In this document: positions 1-9,094 of the stretch, one piece after another
Position numbering within the stretch: position 1 is the stretch's first letter
Layout: every line of letters begins with the position of its first letter
Assembly: GCA_019248265.1 (NCBI GenBank)
Contig: JAEHGX010000001.1
Span: 26,697 to 90,696 of the forward strand
Length of the DNA stretch: 64,000 nucleotides
Source: Candidatus Falkowbacteria bacterium S5_I03
GTDB taxonomy: Bacteria > Patescibacteriota > Patescibacteriia > Patescibacteriales > UBA12465
Reading direction: 5' to 3'
Notes under the pieces: model-generated
The model's database searches: none
What the model saw: the letters and a program-made list of their open reading frames with translations, nothing else
Told to the model about the DNA's origin: nothing
Made by a program: the position numbers and the translations under genes

Positions 1-30
1 TATTATTATTTTACTTTGCTTTTATATTAA

Positions 31-3000
31 TTAAAGCTGTGTCCACATACAAGCCCAGGTCATCGCTGTCGTATTGGCGGCTGAAGTATTGCAGGCGACT
101 TGATTGGCTGTACCGGTAGCACGGCAATATAAAGTTCCGGAACCGCTCTGATCGGCAGCACCGCTACAATTAACTGCCACTGAGGTTGAAGCAGGGACGC
201 CAGTGCAAGTGTAGTTAGTTTTAGTGGTCGAAATAGCAGTGGAGGCAATTGTACAGGTTCCCATAGCGGTAAAGGCGTTGCCAGCTGTTCCCAGTTTAGT
301 TGTTCCGGCGACATCTAATTTAGCCGCGGGAGCCGTTGTCCCAATCCCAACATTGCCGCCACGTTTAACAAAAAGATTCGGGTTAGTTAAGGATTTATCC
401 GTACCTTCTGAGCCGCCCCAAATACCGACTCCTTCCGTGCCTGAACCACCAGCGATGCCAATTCCGTAGTAATAGTTTAAATTATCTCCAAAGGAAATTG
501 CGTGCGCATTATCTAAAAAGGTAGAAGTGGTCACTGATAATCTGGAAACTGGGGCAGTAGTACCGATAGCGACGCTGCCAGTAGCGGTTATCCTCATGAA
601 GTTAGTGGCCGCTTTGTTCTGAAAAGCAAAATAACCATCCGCCGTTCCATCATTATCGGTTCTAAAAATCATATTACCAAAACCAGCGGTATTTTCATCT
701 TGAACTGATTCTAAAAGAACGCCAGTGTCTTCAACATAAACGGAGAGATGTTCTGATGCGCTTCGGCCCATTAACATGGTATTAGAGCTGGTGGCGGATA
801 AAAAAGAAACATTCTGACCGGAAACATATAATTTTGCGTTCGGGGCGGTGGTGCCAATACCAACGTTTCCAGTACGTAGGATATTTAGATGTTTTCCTTG
901 GCTGGTTCCATTACCAAACCCTTCAAAAAATAGATAATTATTCCCACCATCATAAGCAACTTTAAATCCATAAAGACCACCATCCCATTGAGTGGCGCCA
1001 TTACCTTCATTAAATAGAATGGCTGCACCTTTATCAGACGAATCTGTTGGTCCTTCAAGATTTATAGTGGCGTAGCTGGATACTTTATCAAGGATATGTA
1101 ATTTTGCGGTCGGGTTGGTTGTTCCAATGCCGATGTTTCCGCCTAAAGGATTTAAGGATAAAGGATAAGCAATATCTCCGCTTCCTTCGGGCACGTCCCT
1201 AACTTGTAGAGAGGCGGTCCAAGGCGAAGAAGTTGCGGTAGTAAAAGCAAACTCTACGCCATCAGCCGAGGCAACGCTAAATATTGATGCCGCTCCTCTG
1301 ACTATTGAGGGGGCACTGGTGACACCTCTAACCGTGAGATTGCTCCAAGGGGTTGTTGTTCCAATTCCAACGTTTCCACCAAAATAATTTCTTCCTCCTT
1401 CAGAATATATTGCGTAGTCGTTAGTGCCAGCGGTTTGGGTTTCAACAAATAAACCATAATTGTTAGTTATGGTAGCGCCAGCAGCCTTGTAGGCATCGTC
1501 AATAAAGACTCCATAGCTGTTTGTTATTTTTGATGTCTCATCGGCAAAGTTTTTAAAAATTCCCCCGTAAGCGTATCCAAGAGTGCTGGTTCCATAATAG
1601 TACGTGCCTCCGTATAAGCCCATTATTCTAGCGCCTGAAACATATGGAGAGTTAGAATTAGGAACGAAATTAAGACCGATGTAAGTTTGAGTTGAAGCTG
1701 ACGGCGGATTAACCCAGGGGCTAGAAACTAGGCCTGATTGTTGTCGGCTAGTCGAGTCCATAATACCATCAATGAGCATCATTGAATTATTATTCCCAGC
1801 GGCTACTAAGTCAGTAGAACTAGCGCCTATATGTAATGGTCTACTTGGATTGGTTTCCCCAATTCCTAAATAGCCCTCGGTAGTAAGTCTCATTTTTTCT
1901 AAATCATGAATGGCAATAATAAAAGGAGTGTCGTCAGAGGTGCTAAAATGGGCTAAGCCGGCAACTGTTGGGGCGTTAGGATTAGCATAGCCGAAACTCG
2001 CTTTGTGGACACCGGCGTAATCAAACATTTCATAAGATGACCAAGAGGCGATGTTGGTATTTTGTACTTTTATGACCCCGCCGCCGCTTTGATCAGTAAC
2101 GACTACTAATTTATTTTGAGGAGCAGTGGTTGTTCCAATGCCGATATTACCGCCGGCCGGGTTTAAGCTTCTTAAATTTAAATCTCGATAATCGGCGATA
2201 GTTCCGGGGGTGGTGCCGGTGCCATCGAAAATTTCTAAAGTGCCGGTGGCAGCTCTTCTCAGGCCCACATCATTGACGCTGCTGCTGTAAGAAGTTGACC
2301 CTGACCATTTTATTGGGAAGTCTTTATCCAAATAAAGAATTGAAGAGGGGAGGTAATAGTTGTTAGTGGAGTCTAACAAAGCCGGAATATAAGTATTAGT
2401 ATCGCCTGAGCGCTTTCTAATTGCCATGCTGCCAGTTTCTGAATAGGTTGAAATTGAGCCGTCACTAGCTATTTCTACCGCCCGACTATAGACCCCCCAA
2501 AGAGTGTCAGCAATGCCACTATAATTTGTGCTGTAAGCTGAGTCAACGGTGACGACCGAAGTTGAGGTGTAGGCAGTAATAACGCGACTTTCGCCATTGA
2601 TAGTTAGTCTGGAACCAACCATACTGGAAGAAAATTGATAACTGGAGACCGGATTTAACATGGTGACAGTTGTGCCACTAGAACTGATGGTTTGTCCAGC
2701 TTGGGGAGTAAACCATTTTTTTATATGGTATAAAGTGCTGACGCTAATAGAGGAAGCAAAAACCGTTGGCGTAGCTGAGAACAGTGAACCAGCGTTATCA
2801 GCCATAATAATTACATTGCCAGCTCCACCAAGCAAGGTATGAGTAGTCGCCAGGGAATTACGAAAGGCACCAGAGACATCTAATTTTATTGTCGGGTTAG
2901 TTAATCCGATTCCCACATTGGCGTTGGCTCTAGTCATAGTAATTCCTGGAACATCGGTGGAGGTTTGAATCGTATTTATTCTTAGCTGATCGGCTGCTTC

Positions 3001-3279
3001 CGAATAATATATCCCGGCGCCATACATCGTGCCATCCGCCTCTTTAAAAGTTATGCCTTTAGTAGTTCCGGCTGGGATATTAATACTAAGCGCGTCTGAT
3101 GGCGCTGTCGTTCCAATGCCTAAAAGATTACCCATACTGACAGTATCGGTATCGGTTCCGACCGTAATCAATTTAGCTTCCGCTATTCCTGGAGCGATAA
3201 TTAATAAAAAACCAATCAAAAAGATAGCCATCTTCAATTGATTGGTTGTAAGCGTTCTATAAAGAGAGGAGTTTTTCAT
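31..3279 (-). CDS. Large secreted repeat protein, tail-fibre/adhesin-like
   Basis: This 1082-residue protein starts with a signal peptide (hydrophobic core about residues 17-35, ending near IAEA). The rest is low-complexity and rich in Ser, Thr, Gly and Asn. About nine copies of a module centred on GNVGIGTTxPxAKLxV are spread unevenly along it, roughly near residues 50, 120, 375, 467, 635, 713, 800, 905 and 990. This motif is known from phage tail-fibre and bacterial surface proteins, where it marks turns of a beta-rich fibre. The C-terminal ~80 residues contain several Cys and may form a disulfide-stabilised cap. No S74 chaperone domain and no membrane anchor were recognised. It lies alone, facing away from the pur genes. 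Surface attachment is inferred; a phage origin is not supported by its neighbours. Confidence 0.75.
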   Translation of the reverse strand: MKNSSLYRTLTTNQLKMAIFLIGFLLIIAPGIAEAKLITVGTDTDTVSMGNLLGIGTTAPSDALSINIPAGTTKGITFKEADGTMYGAGIYYSEAADQLRINTIQTSTDVPGITMTRANANVGIGLTNPTIKLDVSGAFRNSLATTHTLLGGAGNVIIMADNAGSLFSATPTVFASSISVSTLYHIKKWFTPQAGQTISSSGTTVTMLNPVSSYQFSSSMVGSRLTINGESRVITAYTSTSVVTVDSAYSTNYSGIADTLWGVYSRAVEIASDGSISTYSETGSMAIRKRSGDTNTYIPALLDSTNNYYLPSSILYLDKDFPIKWSGSTSYSSSVNDVGLRRAATGTLEIFDGTGTTPGTIADYRDLNLRSLNPAGGNIGIGTTTAPQNKLVVVTDQSGGGVIKVQNTNIASWSSYEMFDYAGVHKASFGYANPNAPTVAGLAHFSTSDDTPFIIAIHDLEKMRLTTEGYLGIGETNPSRPLHIGASSTDLVAAGNNNSMMLIDGIMDSTSRQQSGLVSSPWVNPPSASTQTYIGLNFVPNSNSPYVSGARIMGLYGGTYYYGTSTLGYAYGGIFKNFADETSKITNSYGVFIDDAYKAAGATITNNYGLFVETQTAGTNDYAIYSEGGRNYFGGNVGIGTTTPWSNLTVRGVTSAPSIVRGAASIFSVASADGVEFAFTTATSSPWTASLQVRDVPEGSGDIAYPLSLNPLGGNIGIGTTNPTAKLHILDKVSSYATINLEGPTDSSDKGAAILFNEGNGATQWDGGLYGFKVAYDGGNNYLFFEGFGNGTSQGKHLNILRTGNVGIGTTAPNAKLYVSGQNVSFLSATSSNTMLMGRSASEHLSVYVEDTGVLLESVQDENTAGFGNMIFRTDNDGTADGYFAFQNKAATNFMRITATGSVAIGTTAPVSRLSVTTSTFLDNAHAISFGDNLNYYYGIGIAGGSGTEGVGIWGGSEGTDKSLTNPNLFVKRGGNVGIGTTAPAAKLDVAGTTKLGTAGNAFTAMGTCTIASTAISTTKTNYTCTGVPASTSVAVNCSGAADQSGSGTLYCRATGTANQVACNTSAANTTAMTWACMWTQL

Positions 3280-3340
3280 AAGTTACTCTCGGATTATTTT
3301 TATTTTTAAGCCAGTTTATTTTTACTATACTGACTTTAAA

Positions 3341-3369
3341 ATTATAACATTTTTTGATTTATCACGCAA
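3341..3369 (-). promoter_or_regulatory. Promoter of the repeat surface protein (extended -10)
   Basis: On the minus strand TGTTATAAT (3341-3349) is a perfect extended -10 element. A weak -35 (TTGCGT, 3364-3369) sits 17 bases upstream. The predicted start leaves a leader of about 55 bases before the ATG at 3279. Confidence 0.55.
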
Positions 3370-3390
3370 TAAATTTTCTCATAGATTATT

Positions 3391-3420
3391 AAAAAAGGGC
3401 TGCTGTTAGGCAACCCTTTT
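3391..3420 (-). terminator. Terminator after purE
   Basis: AAAAGGGcTGC pairs with GCAaCCCTTTT around a short loop with one mismatch. Read on the minus strand it is followed by a T run, 20 bases beyond the purE stop. Confidence 0.65.
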
Positions 3421-3439
3421 ATTTATCGCTTTTTCGCGA

Positions 3440-3970
3440 TTAGTTTTTTGAGATTTCGAGAGCTTCTTCCAGATCCAAATCCATAATTGGACGCGGTTCG
3501 GGAAGTTTTAATTTTGGGAGTTCGCCAGTAATTGCGAACAGGCATGCTTTGACAAAACCAACTGCGCCAAAATATACATGCTTGTTTTCTTCGAAAACAA
3601 CTTGAGTCCCAGGGACCTGTGTTATCGAAAGTACAGCCGCTTTGTTGCGATCCTCGTTTCCGCCATCAAAAGCAACTCCAATAACAACCAAGCGATCATT
3701 TTTGAGAGTGTATCTCAAGAAAGCGTCGGAACATCCAGTTAGATGGTTAGCCCAGCCGGCGCCGATAACGACGACGTCAACTTCCATGGCGACCAACTCG
3801 CGTAATAATTCCTGAACATCAAGAGTATTGCGATGTTGACTGCGGACGTAAACGCCGACAATTTCAATTTCGCCGGGGTGGTTTTCCATGTATTCTTTGA
3901 TTAACTCAAAGCCGCCGCGACACTGTGACAAGTCGCTTTTTGATCCAGTGATAAAAGCAATTTTTCTCAT
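3440..3970 (-). CDS. purE: N5-carboxyaminoimidazole ribonucleotide mutase (PurE), divergent
   Basis: PurE converts N5-CAIR (class I) or AIR plus CO2 (class II) to CAIR in purine synthesis. The 176-residue protein keeps the fold signature: GSKSD at residues 9-13, a SQHR in place of the usual SAHR, an AGWANHLTG segment in place of AGGAAHLPG, and a late SITQVPGTQV segment resembling SIVQMP. These changes lie in the active-site loops, so the enzyme is a diverged PurE and the class cannot be assigned by eye. It follows purC by 12 bases and is surely co-transcribed with it; a CAGGA sequence lies directly before the ATG. No purK is visible in the window. Confidence 0.8.
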   Translation of the reverse strand: MRKIAFITGSKSDLSQCRGGFELIKEYMENHPGEIEIVGVYVRSQHRNTLDVQELLRELVAMEVDVVVIGAGWANHLTGCSDAFLRYTLKNDRLVVIGVAFDGGNEDRNKAAVLSITQVPGTQVVFEENKHVYFGAVGFVKACLFAITGELPKLKLPEPRPIMDLDLEEALEISKN

Positions 3971-3982
3971 TCCTGTAAGTTT

Positions 3983-5062
3983 TTATTTTAATGAAGCACC
4001 CATTTCTTCAACCTGATAGTATTCCAGAGTTTTTCCGGTTATCATTTCAAAAATAGCCAAGTATCTTTTACTGGCTGCAGAAATTACCGTTTCCGGGACT
4101 TCTACTTTTTGGGCAAATTCAATGTAGTCCAGGTATTCCGGACTTTCTGATTTCAGTTTATTTAAACCGGTAATTAAGCCGCCTTTTCCGTCAGAGAAAG
4201 GAGTGGGAACAGTCGCTCCCCAGTCTCTAATTGGTTGTTTGTCATAAAAAGACGGGTCACGACCTTCTTCCATAGACTTCTCCCAGTCTTCTATGATGGT
4301 AAAACGAGAGGAGTCGGGAGTCAAAATTTCATCAGCCAGAATTTTTCCGGCTACTTCAAATTTTGAATCCAAGATTAAAATTCCGCGGTCTTCGGCGTAT
4401 TTGTAAACTATGCCGTAGATTTCTTTGAGCATCAACACCACTTCTTCAGCCTCGGCTTTCAGTCCCAGAGAGTTCATGACGCCGTAAAAATAATCAACAT
4501 CTTTGTTGATATCATTACCAAACTCTTCTTTAGTTGATGGCGTGAAAATTGGCTCTTCCAACTTTGACCATTTTGGTAAACCGATTGGCAGTTGTTGACC
4601 AGCGACAATTCCTGTTTTTTGGTATTCAGGATATACGGAGCCGCCAACATGTGCTCGAAAAATCATTTCCGCCGGATACATTTTCCCGGTCAGATTTTTT
4701 ACCACAAGGCAACGTTCAACTGGAAGGTCAAAAAGAAAATCCTCTGCCAAATCATAGGCGAAGTTATAACCGCTTTCTAATTCTGAGGGAATCAAGTGAT
4801 TCTCAAATCCGCTCAACATGTTGAGCCAGAAATGGGTTAAAGCAGTCAAAACTTCTCCCTTTTTCGGGATAAGGGCATTCAGCACATAGTCAAAGATGCT
4901 AATACGATCAGTGGCAACGACCAGTAAATAGTCGTTATGCCCCAGAAGTTTTTCCAGCGACCAGGTGTCGCGTACTTTTCCCTGAGAGACTCTTACAAGG
5001 CCCATTTTTGATAAATAGCGCGAGAGATCATCATCTTGTAGATTAATTGGAACTTTTTTCAT
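3983..5062 (-). CDS. purC: SAICAR synthetase (PurC)
   Basis: PurC joins CAIR to aspartate with ATP, the step after PurE. The N-terminus has the family signature GKVRDTW (about residues 28-34) and ATDRISIFDY, and the centre has the ELES and FRAHVGGSVYPEY-type segments of the active site. At 359 residues it is longer than the ~240-residue E. coli enzyme and closer to the longer yeast-type form. It is the first gene of a purC-purE unit transcribed leftwards from a promoter that mirrors that of purM. The rest of de novo purine synthesis is not in the window, so the pathway may be partial or its genes may lie elsewhere. Confidence 0.9.
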   Translation of the reverse strand: MKKVPINLQDDDLSRYLSKMGLVRVSQGKVRDTWSLEKLLGHNDYLLVVATDRISIFDYVLNALIPKKGEVLTALTHFWLNMLSGFENHLIPSELESGYNFAYDLAEDFLFDLPVERCLVVKNLTGKMYPAEMIFRAHVGGSVYPEYQKTGIVAGQQLPIGLPKWSKLEEPIFTPSTKEEFGNDINKDVDYFYGVMNSLGLKAEAEEVVLMLKEIYGIVYKYAEDRGILILDSKFEVAGKILADEILTPDSSRFTIIEDWEKSMEEGRDPSFYDKQPIRDWGATVPTPFSDGKGGLITGLNKLKSESPEYLDYIEFAQKVEVPETVISAASKRYLAIFEMITGKTLEYYQVEEMGASLK

Positions 5063-5141
5063 AAATTAATAATTTTTAATGAACGATTATAGGGTTATTG
5101 GCCCCGAAAATTAACTCTAATACTGTTTTAAGTATCAGGAC

Positions 5142-5170
5142 ATATTAATATAAAAACAAATAAACGTCAA
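5142..5170 (-). promoter_or_regulatory. purC-purE promoter
   Basis: On the minus strand a TTGACG -35 (5165-5170) and a TAATAT -10 (5142-5147) are separated by 17 bases. Just downstream an inverted repeat, ATACT-N6-AGTAT (5120-5135), covers the expected start point. Confidence 0.65.
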
Positions 5171-5187
5171 ATTTTTATTAATTTGAC
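5166..5187. promoter_or_regulatory. Inverted repeat linking the divergent pur promoters
   Basis: GTCAAAT and ATTTGAC form a perfect 7-base inverted repeat around an 8-base spacer. Each arm contains most of the -35 box of one of the two divergent promoters, so a dimeric protein bound here would control both units. A regulatory role is inferred; the symmetry is directly visible. Confidence 0.5.
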
Positions 5188-5212
5188 AGTTATTAGATTA
5201 TTATGTTAATAT
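5183..5212 (+). promoter_or_regulatory. purM-like gene promoter
   Basis: TTGACA (5183-5188) is followed 18 bases later by TAATAT (5207-5212). The ATG at 5265 is about 45 bases beyond the expected start point. Confidence 0.65.
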
Positions 5213-5264
5213 CAGCGGAAGTTATTTAAAAATTAAATTATTGTTTAACCATAAAAAGGAAAAA

Positions 5265-6452
5265 ATGGAATCAAAAAAAGATTTGTATCAAGAATTGGGT
5301 GTTGCTTCCGATAAAAGCGGCATCAAGGCCAACTTTGATGAAATAATTGCTAAGGAATATCCTTACGCTTTTGTTAATATCGTCACTGACCCCTATGAAG
5401 ACAGCCGAGCAGTAACCCTACATCTTGACGGCGACGGCAGCAAGTTTATTCAGCGTTTACTGGATTATTATGAGCATGGAGATGAAAATGTCTTTGCCGG
5501 GATGGTGGATGATGCTTTGACCATGAATTTGGGCGATGTTGCCGCGAGCGGTTTTGTTTTCGGGCCAATGCTGATTGCCGATGTTATTGACCAGGGTTTA
5601 AATCCGGAGATCAAAGCGATTGTCTTGCGTCAGGTTAAGAAGCGTTTTCAGGAGCTCCTTCAGCTTTATGCCAAATTTGGATTTAATGTCAAAATTAAGT
5701 TCATGGGCGGAGAAACGGCCGACCTTCCTTATCAGGTAAAATCGTTGGTTTTTAACGTCGCGGTTAATGCTTGGGAGGAAAAGGTAAATATTGTTACTGG
5801 CGAAACCAAGCCTGGCGATATTATTATCGGCGTTCAAAGCGACGGACAAGCTGCTTGGGAAGACAAACCCAATTCTGGGGGTATGTCTAATGGCCAAACT
5901 TTGCTCAGAAGCGGCGCCATGGATCTTTCGTTTAACGAGAAATATCCTGATTTAGGCGATGGCCATTTTTATAAAGGCCATTATCGTCCGCATGATAAGC
6001 CAGAAATTTTAGAAGGTATGTCAGTCGGTGAAGCCTTGCTTTCTCCTACTCGCCAATGGGCGATTGTTATTCGTGAGATAATCAAAGAGCTTAAAAATCG
6101 CGGCATCTTCCATATGCTACACGGCATAACAATGAATACCGGCGGCGGTGCTACCAAAATCAAGAATATTGGTAAAGCCGTTATTTATTCTAAAACAATG
6201 CCGGAGCCGCCTGCGTTGTTCCGTTTTATTCAAACGGAAACCGGTCAACCCTGGAGGCATATGTACACCTCTTGTAATTGCGGGATTGGAATTGACATTG
6301 TTGGAGAAGATAACGAAGAATTCAAAAATGCTGTTAAGGGTGTAGCCTTTGGTTGTTGCTTAAAACCGTACGAACTCGGCTTTGTATTTGAAAGTACGGA
6401 TGATGAAAATCACGTCACTCTTTACACTCCCTATGGGAGATTTGAATATTGA
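5265..6452 (+). CDS. purM: AIR synthetase-like protein (PurM family), divergent
   Basis: PurM closes the imidazole ring of FGAM to give AIR, the substrate used upstream of PurE and PurC. This 395-residue protein has the family's FMGGETADLP motif (canonical GGETAEMPG), an HGITMNTGGGATKIKN segment matching HITGGGLxEN, and a SCNCGIGIDIV stretch matching FNMGIGMVLV. The usual DTHGIGIDLVAM region is poorly kept, so it is a diverged member. The ATG at 5265 is chosen because AAGGA lies 4-8 bases upstream; an in-frame TTG at 5241 is less likely. Position opposite purC-purE supports a purine role, but the exact substrate is inferred. Confidence 0.75.
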   Translation: MESKKDLYQELGVASDKSGIKANFDEIIAKEYPYAFVNIVTDPYEDSRAVTLHLDGDGSKFIQRLLDYYEHGDENVFAGMVDDALTMNLGDVAASGFVFGPMLIADVIDQGLNPEIKAIVLRQVKKRFQELLQLYAKFGFNVKIKFMGGETADLPYQVKSLVFNVAVNAWEEKVNIVTGETKPGDIIIGVQSDGQAAWEDKPNSGGMSNGQTLLRSGAMDLSFNEKYPDLGDGHFYKGHYRPHDKPEILEGMSVGEALLSPTRQWAIVIREIIKELKNRGIFHMLHGITMNTGGGATKIKNIGKAVIYSKTMPEPPALFRFIQTETGQPWRHMYTSCNCGIGIDIVGEDNEEFKNAVKGVAFGCCLKPYELGFVFESTDDENHVTLYTPYGRFEY

Positions 6453-6478
6453 AATTTTTTTAACCTTAAAATTGCGAG

Positions 6479-6509
6479 AAGCTCTTCATATATATGGAGA
6501 GCTTTTTTT
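6479..6509 (+). terminator. Terminator after the purM-like gene
   Basis: AAGCTCT pairs with AGAGCTT around an AT-rich centre and runs into seven T residues, about 27 bases beyond the stop. Confidence 0.85.
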
Positions 6510-6511
6510 CA

Positions 6512-6520
6512 TGCTATAAT
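6512..6520 (+). promoter_or_regulatory. Extended -10 promoter for the hydroxyacid dehydrogenase
   Basis: TGCTATAAT, a perfect extended -10 element, begins three bases after the preceding T run. The ATG at 6549 is 28 bases downstream. No clear -35 is seen. Confidence 0.65.
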
Positions 6521-6548
6521 ATAATCATTAATTATTAATGATTTATAT

Positions 6549-7571
6549 ATGGCTAATAAAACCAAAGTCGCTTTTTTTGAGCTTGAAAAGTGGGAAGAGC
6601 AATATATTTCCACGCGTCTAGCTAAAGAAAAAGCGTTAACATTAGAATTTCATAATACCCAAGTTAAGAAAAAGGATATTAAAAGTTTGGGAGAAATAGA
6701 TATTTTGGCGGCTTTTATTTATTCCTCTTTAGACAAAGACACTTTAGAAAAGCTGGGTAAATTAAAAATGATTGCCACGATGTCGACCGGCTTTGACCAC
6801 ATTGACTTGGATGTTTGCGCTAAGCGCCAGATAAAAGTCAGTAATGTTCCTTTCTACGGGGAGAATACTGTTGCTGAGCATACTCTGGCTTTGTTACTGG
6901 CTTTGTCTAGAAAGTTAGTTCCTTCAGTGGAAAGGGCGCGAACCGGAAATTTTTCTTTGGACGGTCTGCGCGGTTTTGATTTGCAAGGCAAAACTATCGG
7001 CTTGGTCGGTTTGGGCCATATTGGCTCTAAATTTGCCGAGATGGTTTCTAGTTTAGGGATGAATATTTTGGTTTATGATTTGAAGCCCAACAAACTTCTG
7101 GCTAAAAAATTAAAATTGAAATATGTGGCACTAGATTATTTATTGGCTAACTCCGATATTATTAGTCTCCATGTTCCATATAATAAAGCGACACATCATT
7201 TGATAAACAGTAAAAATATTAAATTGATTAAGCGCGGCGCTTATTTGCTTAATACTTCGCGCGGTGGGCTGGTTAGTTCTTCGGCGCTCCTTAAGGCCTT
7301 GGATACTGGTATTTTAGCCGGCGTCGGTTTAGATGTTTTGGAAGAAGAGGGCTTTATTAAAGAAGAAAAAGAACTTTTGTCTAAAGAGTTTAATAAAAAA
7401 TTTGATTTAAAAACAGTCTTGCGTAATCATTTATTATTGCAAAATCCCAAAGTAATCATCACTCCGCATAATGCCTTTAATTCTCAAGAAGCTTTGCTTA
7501 GGATTTTGGATACCACGATTGAAAATATTCTGGCATATCAAAAAAAGAAGCCGATTAATTTGGTGCAATAG
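6549..7571 (+). CDS. D-isomer-specific 2-hydroxyacid dehydrogenase (D-lactate dehydrogenase-like)
   Basis: The 340-residue protein is a cytoplasmic NAD-dependent oxidoreductase that interconverts a 2-keto acid and a D-2-hydroxy acid. The nucleotide-binding loop GLVGLGHIGSKFAE lies near residue 155. The catalytic triad is visible: Arg in LLNTSRGGLV, Glu in DVLEEEG and His in ITPHNAFNS. Length and layout match the D-LDH/phosphoglycerate dehydrogenase superfamily. D-lactate dehydrogenase is the most likely activity, since a fermentative cell with the pyk and eno seen here would need to reoxidise NADH; this is inference. It stands alone, with its own promoter and a terminator upstream. Confidence 0.85.
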   Translation: MANKTKVAFFELEKWEEQYISTRLAKEKALTLEFHNTQVKKKDIKSLGEIDILAAFIYSSLDKDTLEKLGKLKMIATMSTGFDHIDLDVCAKRQIKVSNVPFYGENTVAEHTLALLLALSRKLVPSVERARTGNFSLDGLRGFDLQGKTIGLVGLGHIGSKFAEMVSSLGMNILVYDLKPNKLLAKKLKLKYVALDYLLANSDIISLHVPYNKATHHLINSKNIKLIKRGAYLLNTSRGGLVSSSALLKALDTGILAGVGLDVLEEEGFIKEEKELLSKEFNKKFDLKTVLRNHLLLQNPKVIITPHNAFNSQEALLRILDTTIENILAYQKKKPINLVQ

Positions 7572-7588
7572 AGATTATTGCTCTAATA

Positions 7589-7617
7589 TTGAAAAAATAT
7601 CAGCTTTGTATTAATAT
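7589..7617 (+). promoter_or_regulatory. asnS promoter
   Basis: TTGAAA (7589-7594) and TAATAT (7612-7617) are separated by 17 bases; the asnS ATG follows 34 bases later. Confidence 0.6.
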
Positions 7618-7651
7618 AGTTCTGTTAGTCTAATTAGTAATTAGCATATAT

Positions 7652-9046
7652 ATGGCTTATATCGATATTAAGTCGCTTCATCGCGAACCTAAAAAATACT
7701 TCGGCCAGGAAATTAAAATTGGCGCTTGGGTCAGAACGCTTCGCAGTTCCAAGGATTTCGGGTTTATCGAGGTTAATGATGGCAGTTTTTTTAAGGGCTT
7801 GCAGGTCGTTTTTGATGCTAATATCAGCAATTTTGAAGCAATAGAGAAGACTACTATCGGCTCCTCTTTGGAAATTGAAGGCACCTTGGTAGAATCTCCC
7901 GCTGCCGGTCAGGAATTTGAACTTAAGGCCAAAAAAATTACCGTTATTGGTTTAGCGGAAGCCGACTATCCACTCCAAAAGAAAAAACATAGCTTTGAAT
8001 TTTTACGCGAAATTGCTCATTTGCGTGGCCGCAGTAATACTTTTGCGGCAGTTTTTAGATTGCGCTCAACGCTTAGTTTTGCTATTCATAAATTTTTTCA
8101 AGAACAAGGTTTTTCCTATGTCCATACGCCGATTATTTCCGGTAGCGATTGTGAAGGTGCCGGCGAAATGTTTAACATCACCACTTTAGATTTACAGAAA
8201 GGCGCGCCTAAATTACCTAATGGCGAAGTTGATTATTCTCAAGATTTTTTTGGTAAAAAAGTTGGGTTGACAGTTAGCGGCCAGTTAGAGGCTGAAGCTT
8301 TAGTTATGGGCTTAAACCGAGTTTATACTTTTGGACCGACCTTTAGAGCGGAAAATTCTAATACTACGCGGCATGCTAGCGAGTTTTGGATGATGGAACC
8401 AGAAATGGCTTTTGCTGATTTAAATGACGATATGAATTTAGCTGAAAAAATGATTAAGTATTTGATTAGCTACGTCTTAAAGGAATTGCCGGAAGAAATG
8501 GAATTTTTCAATAAATTTATTGATACCGGACTTTTAGAAAGATTGAATAACATTTTAAATTCTGATTTTGTCCGCTTGCCTTATACCGAGGCGATTGATT
8601 TGCTAATTAAGAGTGGCGAGAAGTTCAATTATCCGGTTAAGTGGGGGATTGATTTGCAGACTGAACACGAAAGATATATTACGGAAAAGATTTTTGGTAA
8701 ACCAGTATTTTTAACCGATTATCCTAAAGAAATTAAGGCTTTTTATATGCGCCAGAACGATGACGGGAAAACCGTGGCTGCTATGGATTTATTAGTCCCG
8801 GGAATCGGAGAAATTATCGGTGGCAGTCAGAGAGAAGAGCGCTATGAAGTTTTGAAAAATAGAATTGAAGAACTGGGGATGGATCCTAAGGATTATAATT
8901 GGTATTTAGACACTCGCCGTTATGGCGGCGTGAAGCACGCCGGTTTTGGCCTGGGCTTCGAGCGGGCGATTATGTATTTTTCCGGCATGGCCAATATTCG
9001 CGACGTGATTCCGTTTCCGCGTACGCCAAAGAATGCTGAATTTTAA
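7652..9046 (+). CDS. asnS: Asparaginyl-tRNA synthetase
   Basis: This class IIb synthetase charges tRNA-Asn with asparagine. The N-terminal ~110 residues form an OB-fold anticodon-binding domain (start [16 protein letters not shown]). The catalytic core has motif 1 near [19 protein letters not shown], motif 2 with FRAEN and [11 protein letters not shown], and motif 3 as [15 protein letters not shown]. The [11 protein letters not shown] segment is typical of AsnRS rather than AspRS. At 464 residues it has normal bacterial length. Direct charging of Asn suggests the cell need not rely on a transamidation route for Asn-tRNA. Confidence 0.95.
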   Translation: MAYIDIKSLHREPKKYFGQEIKIGAWVRTLRSSKDFGFIEVNDGSFFKGLQVVFDANISNFEAIEKTTIGSSLEIEGTLVESPAAGQEFELKAKKITVIGLAEADYPLQKKKHSFEFLREIAHLRGRSNTFAAVFRLRSTLSFAIHKFFQEQGFSYVHTPIISGSDCEGAGEMFNITTLDLQKGAPKLPNGEVDYSQDFFGKKVGLTVSGQLEAEALVMGLNRVYTFGPTFRAENSNTTRHASEFWMMEPEMAFADLNDDMNLAEKMIKYLISYVLKELPEEMEFFNKFIDTGLLERLNNILNSDFVRLPYTEAIDLLIKSGEKFNYPVKWGIDLQTEHERYITEKIFGKPVFLTDYPKEIKAFYMRQNDDGKTVAAMDLLVPGIGEIIGGSQREERYEVLKNRIEELGMDPKDYNWYLDTRRYGGVKHAGFGLGFERAIMYFSGMANIRDVIPFPRTPKNAEF

Positions 9047-9094
9047 TTAGAAATTAATATATTGTTGAACATTTAAAATAAAGGAGGATTAGTC

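Noticed and set aside
224..2842. Several open frames on the plus strand inside the large repeat gene
   Set aside because: They are shadows of the repetitive minus-strand gene, without start signals or recognisable domains.
31..3279. Prophage or tailocin remnant suggested by the GNVGIGTT repeats
   Set aside because: No capsid, tail, lysis, integrase or attachment sequence is near; the protein has a signal peptide, which phage fibres lack.
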